In this document: piece by piece, positions 1-12,579 of the stretch
How the letters are laid out: the number at the start of each line of letters is the position of its first letter
Position numbering within the stretch: position 1 is the first letter of the stretch
From: Hofstenia miamia
Taxonomy: Eukaryota; Xenacoelomorpha; Acoela
Assembly: GCA_004352715.1 (NCBI GenBank)
Contig: SCFE01000064.1
Span: 590,948-654,947, forward strand
Direction: 5' to 3'
Length of the DNA stretch: 64,000 bases
Program-made: the position numbers and the translations under genes
The notes under the pieces: model-generated
Told to the model about the DNA's origin: nothing
The model's database searches: none
Seen by the model: only the letters and a program-made list of their open reading frames with translations

Positions 1-359
1 CAAAATGAAATTTGAAAAGCAAAAGTAAAAAATGGTTATTTCCGTTTTTCAATTTCAATTTTCAAATGATCAAAATGAAAAATGAAAAACGGAATTGAAT
101 TGGCCACCTAGTACCTGCATAAAGTAGTGAGGAAACGTTCTTTTTTTGGTATGAAACAGTAAATAATTTCAAATAATTTTTCATACCAATGTTCGACATA
201 GTTGAGATCATTTAGATTTATAACTGAAAATAATGAAATATCAAGATGAAATGCAAGCATTTTATTATTAACATTATAAAATGAAAATGAATGTTTAATA
301 TCAAAATTATTGTTATGAAAAATTTTAATGAAGTCATTTGCATCCATTAACTATTCGAT

Positions 360-1790
360 TTCTAAATCAGCAATAATAACAGAATCATCACTAAAACTTT
401 GTATTGCATTTATTTCTTCAGAGATAAATAAGTTGGCATTATCACTGAATATCAAATCTAAGGTATTTCCACCAGTATGTGTTAGATAATTCACCAATTC
501 AATCCAAATTAAACGACAAAATATAATTAATGAAAATTAAAATCACCACGAGATCTTATAATGTAATTGAGGTTTCTTTTTGAGATTTAAACTCGTTGAA
601 CGAGAAATTTAACATTTCTTAATACGTTGATAGAATCTGGCCGGTAAGTGCTTGTTTTAGGGGAATATAAACGCAAACTAATAACATAGCAAAGTCATTT
701 AAGTCTATAATAGTTGAGCAGGCGAAGTCAAAAAAAAATAACAAATATTCAGCTAAGATAATAACACCCCAGTGTTCACCATGTTTTGATCTATCTGAAC
801 TCGCAACTGTAATCAATTTCAGTGTCAAAAGAAGAATTAAATCAGGTCTCAGTAATGCAAGCAATATTGCATTTAAGAAAAGCAATGTAATTGGACAAAT
901 TTAAACGACGAGATATATTTAGTAAACTTTGTGCATTCATATAGAGAACTTTGATAGAATTAGCTAGTCAACTAGAACTGATTTCAACCACTTTATGATC
1001 GCAAAAAAGTTATAAATTCTTAATACTAAATTTTGATTTATCAGCTTCTTCTTGAATCTTACCTCATCTTTTTTGTAAAATCAATTTTTCTATTTTAAGT
1101 TCTTCAGAATTCAGAGCCGAAGATATAAAAACTTTATTTTCATAGTTTTTTTAGTTTTCTACAATTAGATAAAATTAGTCATTTATCCTATTCAAAGTAA
1201 ATTTAACCAAAACAGTACGAGGGTGTGAATTTTTAACATTGCATTTTCTAATCCGGACAAGATCTTTAATTGCAATTCTATTATTAAATCCTAAATGAGC
1301 AAATACATGATGTACCCTTTCAATTTCTTTATTTTGACGTTTTCAATGATCTGACTCTGTAATTTCATTAAGGCCGTGGATGCGGATTGATGTAGAAACA
1401 TCTTCACTGTGATTAGAAATTTTTTGTGAAAATTGTAATATATTAGTATAGCATGTTTGCTAATTCAGTTTCAAGTTCCGTTAATCTATTTTCTATATTA
1501 TTAAAATGAACAGCCTTTTTACACAAACTGGTAGTGTCTTCAAACAATGAGCATTTGCTAATATTTAAAACTATAGTTTCTTTGCAACCAACCTCAACGC
1601 ATTGGTTACAGAATAATATTTAATTACTTCTTAGAGAATCTAATGCAATTAGTTGAGCATCATCAAAACCAGTACAATTTATTTACCAATGCATATAGGT
1701 TTAACACAAGAAAAACATGTAAATGTCTTTACGCCTAATGATAAATTACATGTCCAACAAGAGCTTTGTACATTGCTTCTCGATATACTT
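360..1790 (-). mobile_element. CR1-like LINE, decayed ORF1 and endonuclease
   Basis: Reading the minus strand from about 1790 down gives a cysteine-rich (CxxC) segment, a short coiled-coil-like stretch, then an ORF1-type tail with a 'HPRTVLVKF' motif, the same order as the better preserved LINE ORF1 at 47.9 kb. From about 960 to 360 come AP-endonuclease pieces: 'GVIILA', 'LLVCVYIP', 'GDFNF' and 'GGNTLDLIFSDNA'. All are broken by stops and frameshifts. RT is not present. The endonuclease motifs are seen directly; the CR1-like assignment is inferred from the PHD-type plus endonuclease order. Confidence 0.65.
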
Positions 1791-1904
1791 GAAAATAGAA
1801 ATAGGAAGTTGAAATAAATATTATGTTGAAAATTTATTAATGCAAATTTTTGTAGAGAAAAATTAATTGCTGCAAATTAAAATTCAACTTACGTTTCCCG
1901 CCAN

Positions 1905-2230
1905 NNNNNNNNNNNNNNNNNNNNNNNNNNNNNNNNNNNNNNNNTATATATATATATATGGGTTTAGGGGGTTTTTAAAAAGGGAAAAAGGGGGTCATGA
2001 TATCAAAATTTTTCCCCCCTTTAAAATTTTAAAAACATGGGGTTAAAAGGAAAAAATTTTTTTCGAGTATCACCCCCATTTTTTTAAAAATTTTGGGGAA
2101 TTTTCCCCCCACTCCCCCGTAGGGGGAAAAAAAATTTTAAAAAACGTTTTTTTTTTTTTTTTAAAATTTTTTTGTGCCCCTTTGAGAGCAAAACAAAAAT
2201 TTTTTTTGGGTTTTTAAAATTTTTTTTTAA

Positions 2231-2261
<31 letters not shown>

Positions 2262-2660
2262 TTTTCCCCTTTTAAAAACGCCCCTTTTTCCCCAGAAAAA
2301 TTTTTTTAAATTTTTTTTTATTTTTGGTTTTTTTTTTTTTTTTAAATTTTTTTTCAAAAAGTTTTAATTGGGCACTTTTTTTTTTTTTATTTTTGTAGCT
2401 GAAAAAATAAAATTAATTTTTAAAAAAGGGGGTAAAAATTTTTTGTGTTTTGGGAAAAATTTTTAATTTTTCTTTTTAAATGTTTTTGGGGGTTTTGGAA
2501 AAAAGAGCTTTTAAATTTTTTTTTTAAAACTTTTTTTTCCCCAAATTTTGGGGGTTTTTCCCCTCCCCAATTTAAAACCCCTTTTTTTTTTTTAAATTTT
2601 TTTTTTAAAATTTTTTAAAAATTTTAAAAATATTTTTAAAAAATTTTTTATAAAATATAT
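1905..2660. other. 40-N gap and aberrant homopolymer-rich sequence
   Basis: N run at 1905-1944, a short TA repeat, then about 700 bases made almost wholly of runs of A, T, G and C (TTTTTTTT, CCCCCC, GGGGG) with no codon structure. Nothing else in the window looks like this. It looks like poor-quality consensus beside a gap rather than biological sequence. Confidence 0.7.
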
Positions 2661-2930
2661 TTAATGAAAAAATGTTGGGAAATACCAAAAAAGTATGTCT
2701 AACCCTAATTAATATTGGTGCACGTGCACCCCAACATCTAGAAGCTGGTTTACTAAAAACTATTTACTAAATTATCTACATACATATATAGGCATGTATT
2801 TGTATATGATGATACATTATATACACATAAATAAACAAATATATATACGTATATACTATATATATATATATTATATATAAATTTATGTACTCTCAAATGC
2901 AATAAATATAAAACCTCAGCTAAAATGTCC
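2661..2930. repeat. AT-rich stretch with degenerate TA microsatellite
   Basis: Imperfect (TA)n and (TATG)n tracts around 2780-2885, no coding potential. Confidence 0.6.
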
Positions 2931-3600
2931 TATTCAAGGACAATACAATGCCACTTCAATCCAGAACATAAACTGGTCTCTAAAAATTGCTCCAGATATA
3001 ATAGCTGAGCCACTTTTATACACTATAAACGCGTGGATTAGACATTCTACTTTTCCTGACCAATTAAAATTGGCAAATATTACTCCATTATTTAAAAAAG
3101 ATTACCCAAAAGATTGCTTGAACTATAGACCTATTTCTATTACATCGTCAATATTAGTAATGTTTTTGAAAGACTTCTTTTTTATCAAATTAACCAACAT
3201 TTATGTAAACATAATCTATACTCTTAAAATCAATGTTTTTAGCAAGAAAATTTCTGCAAATGATGCCTTGTTTACATCTACCAAAAATTGGAGAAATAGC
3301 ATAAATATTGATGAGTGTTCCGGAGTTGCATTCCTAGATTTATCAAAAGCTCCTGACTCGATTGATCACCACATTTTAATAAAAAAATAAAAATTCTGCA
3401 AACTTAATAAGCAGCTATCTCCATAATCGTAAAAAAAAGTTAAACTAAATGGAATTCTTTCTGACTTATCAGAGCAGCAACCGTGCCTGGTTTTTAGAAG
3501 CATGGCCCGGCACGGTTTTTCAAAAATATCTAATTCTAGTAACAAATCAGACGAATACAAGTGTAATTGTTGTATTTTTGTTTGACTTTTTTGAAAAAAA
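2930..3600 (+). mobile_element. LINE reverse transcriptase fragment
   Basis: The longest open piece (3070-3390) carries RT fingers/palm motifs: 'NITPLFKKD', 'NYRPISITS' and 'AFLDLSKAPDSIDHHILIKK' (family form: DLSKAFDxxxHxxLxxKL). Frame-broken extensions upstream ('AEPLLYTINAWIRHSTFPDQLK') and downstream ('NRKKKVKLNGILSDLSEQ') fit the same domain. No endonuclease, no catalytic YADD box and no 3' tail are visible here. It is a dead internal fragment, similar in wording to the LINE at 12-14 kb. Confidence 0.8.
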
Positions 3601-3609
3601 AACATCTTT

Positions 3610-4650
3610 TACGACAGATTCCTAAAACACAACCATGCATTCAGATTTTAAATAAACATATTATGATCTGCTTTCATTAATGTAATGTATTTAACAAATA
3701 AACACCAAAATATTCATAGTTACTAGAATTAAACAGTGAAAACTAAAAACATTAGTTTTTAAGAAAGTTTTGATATAAGGTTTACATATTCTAATTAAAT
3801 GTACCCATGCTAACTAGTGCGTGAATAAATTGAAACGCCAAATTCACATGAACTTTGTAAGAACTATATGCACTTAAAAAGACTTAACAGAAGTATTCTA
3901 AGCAGCGTTAATGTTTAAACAAAGCAATTTTTTTAAGAATTGCAAAATGGAAATGAATTTGAATTTTTTTATGAAAATTTTTAAAATTTAACAGTAAGAT
4001 AGCATTTAATTAATAGAACATGAAAATTTTTGCAATAATATCATGTCATATTATAAGTTGCTCAATACAAATTCGTAATTTTATATCTTAAAACATTGCG
4101 TTATTATCTTAGAAAGTTCGTATGTAAACCACATTTAAAGAAATTAACGGCTTGTAAAGACTTTAGATGCGTTTTAATGCGTAATGTACTATAACAGTAA
4201 CTAACGTACTGCTTTACATGTACGTGGGTACGCTGTTCTAACAGGATGGATATTTAAACAAAAGGAACTAATTTATTAGAAAGCACTTACTGCATAAGAA
4301 AATAATGTATTAATTAGAACATAAACTATAAACTTAGAAACATTAAATTACGCGTATTAAATTATTCGTTTTGCACTAAATATGCCTCACGACAGTTCGA
4401 CAAAAATCGCAAAGCCTATAATATCTAATACAACTCTAAGCAATGATTTAAAGTTCTGAAAAAATCAAGCAAGAATTATGTGGCATAACGAAAATACGAA
4501 TATTGTTGTTGTATTGAATTAGACCAAATTTTTTTCAAAATTCGCTAGATGGTGTCGTGAAATATTGAATTAGTATGTAAAAACAAAGGGAAATTTGGTA
4601 TTTAGAGCCATAGCTCTTTTATTATTGCAATTTGTTTTCGTTACGAAACA
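3610..4650. other. AT-rich intergenic, no gene seen
   Basis: No coding, repeat or structural signal recognised on either strand. Confidence 0.5.
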
Positions 4651-4653
4651 ATT

Positions 4654-4977
4654 ATGAGTAAAATACGCTTTGTTGCATGTATTCAGCCTTTAAAATTTGA
4701 AATTGACCCAGTCAATGTTGAGACAAATGAGGTTAAATTTATTAAAGAACTTTTCAAAAGATCGTTCGAATATTCAAAATTATTGCTTTGTAGAGGTGAT
4801 TCCAATTTGATATTTATATATAACGAAACGAATTATGATTGCCGGACCTCTTCTGTTGAATTTGCAGCTGTTTATTTTATTCCACTTATTTTCGATCTTT
4901 GGACAAATGAGTTCAAAGTATACCGTACACCCGCAGTTTTACGCTGCTTTAGAAATTTTGCAAGAGAGAATACTTAA
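4654..4977 (+). CDS. hypothetical ORF, 107 codons
   Basis: ATG at 4654 to TAA at 4975, directly followed by TAG, then a donor-like 'GGTAAGTTT'. The protein is of ordinary composition with no signal peptide, and one hydrophobic patch ('FAAVYFIPLIFDLW', residues about 70-83). No family is recognised. In a genome this AT-rich a 107-codon ORF is uncommon but not proof of a gene. It could be a host exon or part of an unrecognised mobile element. Confidence 0.3.
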   Translation: MSKIRFVACIQPLKFEIDPVNVETNEVKFIKELFKRSFEYSKLLLCRGDSNLIFIYNETNYDCRTSSVEFAAVYFIPLIFDLWTNEFKVYRTPAVLRCFRNFARENT

Positions 4978-4979
4978 TA

Positions 4980-6150
4980 GGGTAAGTTTAGCTAGATATT
5001 AGAAAATATATAATAATTGTTTATTATATTTATAATATTTGAATTCATCAAACATTTTCATTTCGAATATTTCTAACTAATTTTTATTATCTTAGTGTAA
5101 TACCAATTTGGTAAGCCCTGTTATTATATTAACAGCTGCTTTTGCAAATAACTATGCTTAATTTGCAATTTTTCTTATTAATTATATATAGAATGAAGAA
5201 TATCTTATTGTTTGGGAAGATGCCATGATTCTGCTTGGGAGACAAAACGCAATTGTACATCTACATTACTAATGTAGCATCACCCAAAAGGAATAAGCTG
5301 CAAACAGGAGATTACCGTCGAATGATTAATAGTGTTGAAATATAATTAGACATGTGATTGTAAAAATTTAGTTAATTATCTTATTCATTTTGTAAGATGC
5401 AACCAAGTTACAATATTGTACATTCTAAGAAAAATACTGGAGCCGAATAAGTACTATTTGACAAATTGTAACAAGCGAAATTACGCTTACGTAAGAACAG
5501 CCATATTGGCAGAAGATTAATTCAAATTTCAAAATCAGCAGGTACTTAAAACTTTTTAAATAAATAGCTTAGAATTTAGAGGAAAATTGATGAACAATAA
5601 ATTCTTCGGAGTTTATTTTATTTTCATTCTTCATTTATCTGGTTTGATATTTAATAAAATGTTCAGCTAAGCAAGTTGTGTCAAGTATTAGCTGGATTCC
5701 ATCACGGGAGCGATTCGAAGGGTCCTTGTGCCAGTCATGAAACAGCACTTATGTTACGGATAGGAGTTTTTCGATTCTTGCTTAGTCTGACTACCGATCT
5801 ATACATGTACATTTAAATAGATGCTTGAAACGGCTGGATAGCCGAACCCTATGGATATTTAGCCATTACTAATAGTAGGAGACTTGACTATAATCGACCG
5901 AATAAATGACTTTACATGTATTGTTATTAAATGTAAGTATAGGAAACTGCAACGTAGTTATTAATTTTTAAAGCCAGTAATTTTACGGTAATGGCTACGT
6001 TAATATTAAATAAATGCAGTTAGTGTCAATGCCCGGTTGCTTCACTTATTCAATCCAACAAACACTTTACAAAATTGAGTTTAAGTCAGTTACGTCTTGA
6101 CGTGAGTACATGCACTGAGCTAATGTAGGGTATATATAATTAATTCCCAT
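4980..6150. other. intergenic, no gene seen
   Basis: AT-rich. The stretch 5640-5900 is more GC-rich than its surroundings but gives no open frame and no recognised RNA fold. Confidence 0.45.
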
Positions 6151-6152
6151 TG

Positions 6153-6430
6153 AGCTGAGATGGTGCAGTGGACTTGGTCATCGTTCATGAAGGAGGAGAA
6201 CTGTGGTGTGGAGATCGGCTTCGGGCAGTAGCCCACAAATGAATTGAAAAGGAAACGTCACACGGTTTTCGTCACCTAAACAATGATGATTAGTACTCAA
6301 TTAACCTAACCAGTTAAACAAAGAGGAAACGTCTGGCGGTTTACTAAATCAGTAAATCCTCACCCGCCATTTATTTGAGTGATAGTTACTAACGATAATA
6401 CACGGTGCAAATAGGCCAGGTGGAGGCATT
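6153..6430 (+). repeat. SINE-like dispersed repeat, copy 1
   Basis: About 280 bp. It begins 'GCTGAGATGGTGCAGTGG', which contains a plausible RNA polymerase III A box (TGGTGCAGTGG), followed by 'GTGGAGATCGGCTTCGGGC'. From about 6205 the sequence is matched, inverted and diverged, at 55061-55281: both copies share blocks containing GGAGATCGGCTTC, CAGTAGCCCACA, TCACCTAAACA, AGTAAATCCT and AATAATACA in the same order. Shared blocks at two distant sites define a repeat family. The tRNA-derived origin is inference, since a convincing B box was not found. Confidence 0.55.
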
Positions 6431-7640
6431 CTAAAATAATTACCGAGTAAAAAATAGGCTACATTAAGTTCATGTGTTTACAATTATTAGTGACTTATTT
6501 GAACTAATACAAATTGGCAGCTAAGGTGAAATTAAATTTAGAAAATTTTTTATGCTTTTATTATGAATTATATAATTCTTGATTAACACTGAATAGTTTT
6601 ATTTTTAAATGCAGTCAATTTAACAGGTAAATTCAGAAGTTAATCGGTTTTATCTTTCCTAATACGTTATCCTCTAAGTTTAAAAGATAAATTTTATTTT
6701 TAACATAGTAATTGGTTTTCATCTAAACTTAATACATCAACTTTAACTGCTAATTTAAAGTTAGAACTTAAAATATTGAAGTATTACCACAATCTAATTA
6801 CTGACTAATTATTAATGTTAAATTAATACAACTAGATTTAAGATAAATTTTGAATTTAAACAAAGCGAAATTATGAAAACACAAAGTTAATAAGTTGATA
6901 CTTGTTCTGCTCTAGGCTTTTTTTATTGCATTCTGATATCCAGTGGTTGCATTTTTACAGGACTTGTCTATAATGTAAAGGTTGGTCTAGCTATGAAAGA
7001 GAGAATAGAAATAGTTGTCAGGTACCCGACCTGACGTCGGATATTGGGTCGGGTCGAGCACAACAATTTGATTTTGGTTTGAGTCGGGTCAGATGAGCTA
7101 CTCTCAGGTAATTTTCGGGGATGATAATCTGGATAAAATGCAATATTTTGTATTTATTTGTTTCCAATTCATGTACCTTTTATGTTGAGTGTTTTTAATA
7201 GAATGAGATTAGATATTAGATTGCCACCCCAATATTCTTATTGGGATGGCTGTGCCATCTCAATGCTTCAATTTAATATGCTGAATAAAACACACAGGAA
7301 ATAATAAAACACAAATTTTATCAACATTAATTTAACACATAAAATTCTGATAAGAAATAATATGGCTATATAAACATATTTGCCAATAAATAATGCTGTG
7401 CTTTTGGTTCTATGCTTATGTAAAACAACTTGAACAATAAATATAACAAAAATATACACATTTCAAAGCAAAGTAGTTAAATACTCCAAAGTGTTGTACT
7501 TTTTAAGCTAAAGATTCCCGCAATTTAATTTCTATGGAAGTCTAATTCTAAGAATCATTTGTATTATTAAACATGAACTAGCATTTAATATATTATAAAT
7601 ATAAAATTGTACAAAGAATAATTGTGAGTTTCAGACGCTT
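6431..7640. other. AT-rich intergenic with GGGTCGGGTC-type motifs
   Basis: No gene. At 7020-7100 there is a GC-rich island with 'CCCGACCTGACG', 'GGGTCGGGTCGAG' and 'GAGTCGGGTCAG'. Such subterminal repeats are typical of hAT MITE ends, but no matching terminal inverted repeat or target duplication was found. Confidence 0.35.
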
Positions 7641-8560
7641 GCATATTCCATAGATTTGGGGCACGGCACGGAACGGCACGCAAGGCACAATTTTGGGACC
7701 TTTACTTTTCAATATGTATGTAAATGATAATATTGTTCCATACCATAAATCCAACGTTCTATCCTCTAAAATATTCCTTAGACATAATCACAGAATCCTA
7801 AAACTTAAGCGTCTTCTATATAACAAGAAAATAATGAAAAATTCATTTCTCAACACATCAATAAATATATGGAATAATTTTCCTAAATCTTTAAAAAACA
7901 AATAAATAAATGAAGAGTATTCAAAAACGAAATTAAAAAATTATTCGGTAGTTATACAAAGGAAAGGCTTGAATACAAATGGCGAGGTTTTAAATTTTAT
8001 AATAGTGATTATTCAATAGACCGCATCTAACTTAAATTGGCCATAGCCCAAGCTATAGTGATTGAAATTATTTTTGTAAATATTACATTGTCATACAGAA
8101 TTAATACACTCATTTGTTTTAAGTCAATTTAATTATTGTTCTTTTTTATTTCAAAGTATCAACGCTCACAATAGGTCATCTTTAGCAAGAATATATAATT
8201 AGCAATTAAGGTCACTAAATTTTATTGATAAGAATCAATCATTATAATATTTTGTCTCCACTCTACTCCATTCAGTATCAATCTTTGTGTTTAACTCATA
8301 AGTTTATAAATGAATGTAATTCTTTAAATTTTTTACAGCAATATATTCAATTCAATCAATGAACAAATAAAATTTTCAGTAAAATCAACCGGCAGGACTC
8401 TTTTACATTTAATTCTTGAGCATTGAGGAATAATCTAGATATTACTTTAAAAATCGAACCAAATTATAAGCATTTTAAGAAAAAAATTAAGGATAGTTAT
8501 TGAAAAAGCAATTGTTATTGGGCATTTCCAATCAATTACATACATGGAGTTCGTATATCT
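7640..8560 (+). mobile_element. LINE RT fragment with 3' region
   Basis: Starts inside the RT palm ('[16 protein letters not shown]', 7681-7730), then jumps to the C-terminal region ('SSKIFLRHNHRILKLKRL', 'NIWNNFPKSLKNK', 'EYKWRGFKFYNSDYS'). The last motif is nearly identical to the minus-strand LINE at 20.6-21.4 kb, so they are one family. The catalytic YADD segment and thumb are missing, so an internal deletion is likely. A GC-rich run of CACGG/CACGC units (7660-7680) abuts the truncated 5' side. Confidence 0.75.
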
Positions 8561-8839
8561 AAAAATGGTGCCCTTTAAGTAATTGTGCATATTCATTGAT
8601 TTTGTATATTTTATATAGATATATATTTTTTTATAATTTGAAGTTTTTAGTCTTTTTTCAGCAATAAAATTTGCTTTTGCTCTTGTTGTATGTGTTTTGT
8701 TCCCTTGTTTCTATTGTTTGATGCTATTTAGAGTTGTAAACAATATTTTATATTGTAAAAAGCAACTCTAAATATAGATATTTCATTTCATTTGAGCAGG
8801 GATATATCTGAATGTGGGACATTCACCGAAAAAAATTTT

Positions 8840-9480
8840 TAAGTTTTCTAATCAAATATGTTGGAAAAAGAAGAAATGCTGCCAATGTTAATTTTCTGTA
8901 GTGGAAAATTTTGCAATTATTACCTGCAAATTTGACAACTTATATTGGCACGATTTGACAAAGCCGACTAGAAATTTGTGATGCTGCCAAAGGGATTCAT
9001 GGAAGAATATCAGTTGATTCTCAGCACTGTTACTGACTTTTGTTGGGATGGGATATCAATGACATTTCTCCTTGTATCTTCAATGTATCAAGTCCAAACT
9101 AATACCACAGTCGAGAAAATATTGTTCAACTTTACAACTCAAGAAAAAATGGTATTGATACCTTGATAGACTTGTTCGAGGATATATCTCAAAATACAAA
9201 ACATGTCGCTGGCTATGTTGATATAATTGTAGCCAATAAACTCATGAATGCCCAAAGTTATCAAATGATGATCATTACACGCTGGGATATAAACTTTGTA
9301 GTGACTTGATTGAACTTAGAATATCAATATTAAATTTGATGTAAAGGAGAACATTCAATGATTAGAAATTACATGTAACCATCTACTTCAACAGTATAAA
9401 GCACATCTGTTCAATCTATATAAGGTCGTTGTCAATTTTGCTCCAGAATTATCGACAGAAAGACAGTAAAAGCTTGTGTT
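8840..9480 (+). pseudogene. unrecognised degraded coding sequence
   Basis: Frame-shifted open pieces at 8978-9166 and about 9140-9300 ('DTLIDLFEDISQNTKHVAGY') read like diluted protein sequence and have higher GC than their flanks. No domain recognised; possibly a dead transposon ORF. Confidence 0.25.
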
Positions 9481-9978
9481 CACTGTTCAAGGTTCATATA
9501 TTCTCATCATGAATTAATATTTTTAGATTGTGATCCATGGAAACGAAACAAGACTAACCATTAAAGTTCTTGCAAATTCAAGTCAAAGCTTGAAGGCAAG
9601 TTTCAAGTGTTGCTAAAATTTGAAAAAACTTTTGGTTGAATCTGGAAATTAGAACACTGTGTCAAATGACTTTTTTCATTTTGTTTTCAAAAACAAAAAC
9701 GATTTTCACCACTTTGCATAGTGGACAGCAACCTGAAAAAAAGCTTTTACTCAAAATTTCAGCCATTCAAATTTGTAATTGAAATGCCCAGCAAAAACGA
9801 AGTAAATTAACATGACATTTTTCCTTTCCAAAATTATATTTTTAGGGGATAAACTAAAATTAATTAAAGTATGCTTTCAAGAATTTGCATAGAATTTGCA
9901 AGAACTTGAAAGTTAAATTTTGCTTCACTTCTATGGGGAATGAATTCATTGTTTACAATTAGACATGCAAATTTTTGC

Positions 9979-9979
<1 letters not shown>

Positions 9980-10018
<39 letters not shown>
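9980..10018. repeat. (AT)n microsatellite
   Basis: About 38 bp of near-perfect dinucleotide repeat. Confidence 0.95.
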
Positions 10019-10020
<2 letters not shown>

Positions 10021-10368
10021 AATTTAATAGTTAAATTTCATGATAAATATATTGCATAAAGAACTAAATCTCAATATATATATGTATGTTTCAAAAATTG
10101 TTATTAATCCCATTTCCGATAAAAAATTAATAATTTTTTTCAGAAAGTAGCAGAAATATTGCAAATTTCATAAAAAGTATATTATTTGCAAAAATGGTGA
10201 AATAATCTTGAACTTTAAATTTTCAGTATTCATTAATATTGGTTCAATGCATAGAAATTTAAAAATAATGGTAACATGCAATCATATATTTAAAAGCATT
10301 TTTCATTAATTTCTATGTTTCAATAGTATACTTGTGTACAGACTTTTTACTGATATTAGTTTAAAAAA

Positions 10369-10897
10369 TCATATTTGGTAGTATTCATTACATGGTGTGA
10401 CACAAAATTTAGTTGACTGATTTTTTTCACTGACTTCAGTCAATTTTGGGACAAGAATTAGGAATTTGAATTCCATTTTACACAGAAAACCATACTTATT
10501 GAGTAATTTGTATTCAAAATTTTGGAAAGCCTGCATAGCATTGCTTTGTTGAGAACGTCTATGAGTATCATGTGGCATTGGGACACTGAAGTTAAACCTT
10601 CCTTGCTAACAATTACAACAATAATTCATTAACCTCAGCTTCACTTTTGTGATTGGTCACATTGGGATCAAAATAGAAAAAGAATTTTTTCTGACATATT
10701 TTCATGCCTCTGCATGCTACAAAACAACCCTGCACTGTGATTATGACAACGTTACCCATGCCTTGCCTGAAAATATCATGGCTTCTTATAAGTGCAAGAC
10801 CTGTGTGAATTCTTTCTGTTATATTGGTGAATATTATATTCTGAAAATTCACCCTTTTATAAATACAGTGTTGATCCAATGAAATATTCTGAAGCAT
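10369..10897 (-). pseudogene. unrecognised degraded coding sequence
   Basis: Two minus-strand open pieces (10613-10897, 94 codons; 10369-10578, 69 codons) lie end to end. The first contains 'NVVIITVQGCFVACRG' followed by 'KFFFYFDPN', loosely the pattern 'hydrophobic strand, G, A, then FxFDPH/N' seen in OTU/C48-like proteins encoded by large DNA transposons. That resemblance is weak and from memory of the family pattern only. No catalytic triad can be pointed to. Confidence 0.25.
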
Positions 10898-10899
10898 AT

Positions 10900-12150
10900 T
10901 TTTCGAAATTTAGCATTTATCAGGATATTGGATCTTGACAAACACATAATATATTCTTGGGTATTTGGAGTTCAAAAGCATTTGCCATTTGATATTCTCA
11001 TGTTTGACATGAATTTAAAAACCACAATAGTAACCATTAATTTTATCTTTAAATAAGGGTTATTTTTAATAGTTTGCTATCAACAAAAATCTTGAACCTG
11101 CACTTCACAGGATTGAAATCCAATACTTACATGTCCTGATGTAGAAGTACACATGATTAACCTACAAAAACTTTTCAAGGATCAAATGAGCCAATCTAAT
11201 AGTATTATTCTATAATAAATTTTCAGATCTCCATTATCCTTCCAATATCTACAAGGCTAAATCTTAGCATGAGACAAACCGAAATTTTCCTTGCTAGATT
11301 GAAGAAATGGGATGTTGCCAGGATGTCTACTGAACTTCATTTTCTGAAATGTCAATTAAATGTTTTTTATAAAATTTTATATTTGTTTAGTGATAAACAG
11401 AGGGAAAATTACACTAACTACTTAAAAGACTTATTTAGGAGTGTTGGTATATCAAGAACATATTGAAATGTGCAGAAAACAACAACACTTTGGGAGTATA
11501 ATTCGGCCTCATATAATCTCTGTAAGTTCAGATCATTGAAGCCAATCTATTTATTAGTTATTTGATTTCTAAGGAAAATATGTTGAAAAGCTAAGAGCTT
11601 TGATAATATTTTAATTAAGGAATTTGAAAACTATGCCTATTTAACTATATTTTGGCTTCATGGCTTCTGGCTGAAGACAAAGCATCTGCTTACATTAAAA
11701 TCAAAATACAATTAGATGCTTGTGTAAAATTGTAAAAGTTATTTGAGGGTTTTTGGTGTCTCCATCATAATACAATTTCTGATTCCTAAATTCAATGACC
11801 TACTTAGGCGATAAATTCAAGTTCATGATAATTTTTTGTCACATAGTGATAATCTGTTTGGCAAAAAATTTGAGTTGGGGTGCAAATGCACTTATAATTT
11901 TTTTATTCAGCAACGACGCGTTAATCGTATTATAAGTTGGTAGGTTCCTAATTAGCGAAAACTAAGCATTACTCGATATATTGAATTCCCTGCTGAAAAT
12001 CTGCAAGCTGAGTTTTTTGTTCAGATATTTAATGTACTCTGTAATTTTTTTGCTTTTTTTTATTTCGTACTTAAGTTTGGTCAGTAATTAAGGTGACTCA
12101 TAGCGAAATCATTGAAGAATTTAGTTATCACACATGGTAGTAACTGCCTA
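10900..12150. other. AT-rich, no secure gene
   Basis: A 65-codon ORF at 11269-11466 (plus) has no recognised domain. Otherwise no signal. Confidence 0.4.
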
Positions 12151-12579
12151 ACCACCAGTGTCATATTTTTATATCTATAGGTAATTTACTAACTATTAAA
12201 TTGATGTGAGAGTTAAACTTTAACATTGAGTCAATAGTTACTCCAAGATCTTTGAAAGTGTCTACAATAGTAACATTATTTACATTTAAAGTCACTGCAG
12301 AAACATCGTAATTGCTTTTATCGGGTTGTAAAATACAAAGTTCTGTCTTCGTTTTTTTAATATTCAACATGTGCTTACAAAAATATTCTAACGATTTGTT
12401 ACAATTCAATTTTATGAATTAAACTGGAATTTGCATCAATGAATTATCATTAAGTATGCAGGTGTCACCGGCATATTGGATTAAATTCCAATTGCATGTC
12501 ATTTACATAAATACTAAATAGAAGAGGACCTAGAATCGTACCTTGAGGAACCCCATTGTAAACCTGTAATCACTTTCAA

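Noticed and set aside
3485-3525. ACCGTGCC...GGCACGGT hairpin as a regulatory element
   Set aside because: Small inverted pair inside dead LINE sequence; more likely a solo MITE trace.
6153-6235. Functional tRNA gene
   Set aside because: Only an A-box-like motif; no cloverleaf and no anticodon arm could be folded.
7655-7690. GC-rich CACGG/CACGC run as a promoter or structured RNA
   Set aside because: Short irregular repeat at the broken edge of a LINE; no second feature supports function.
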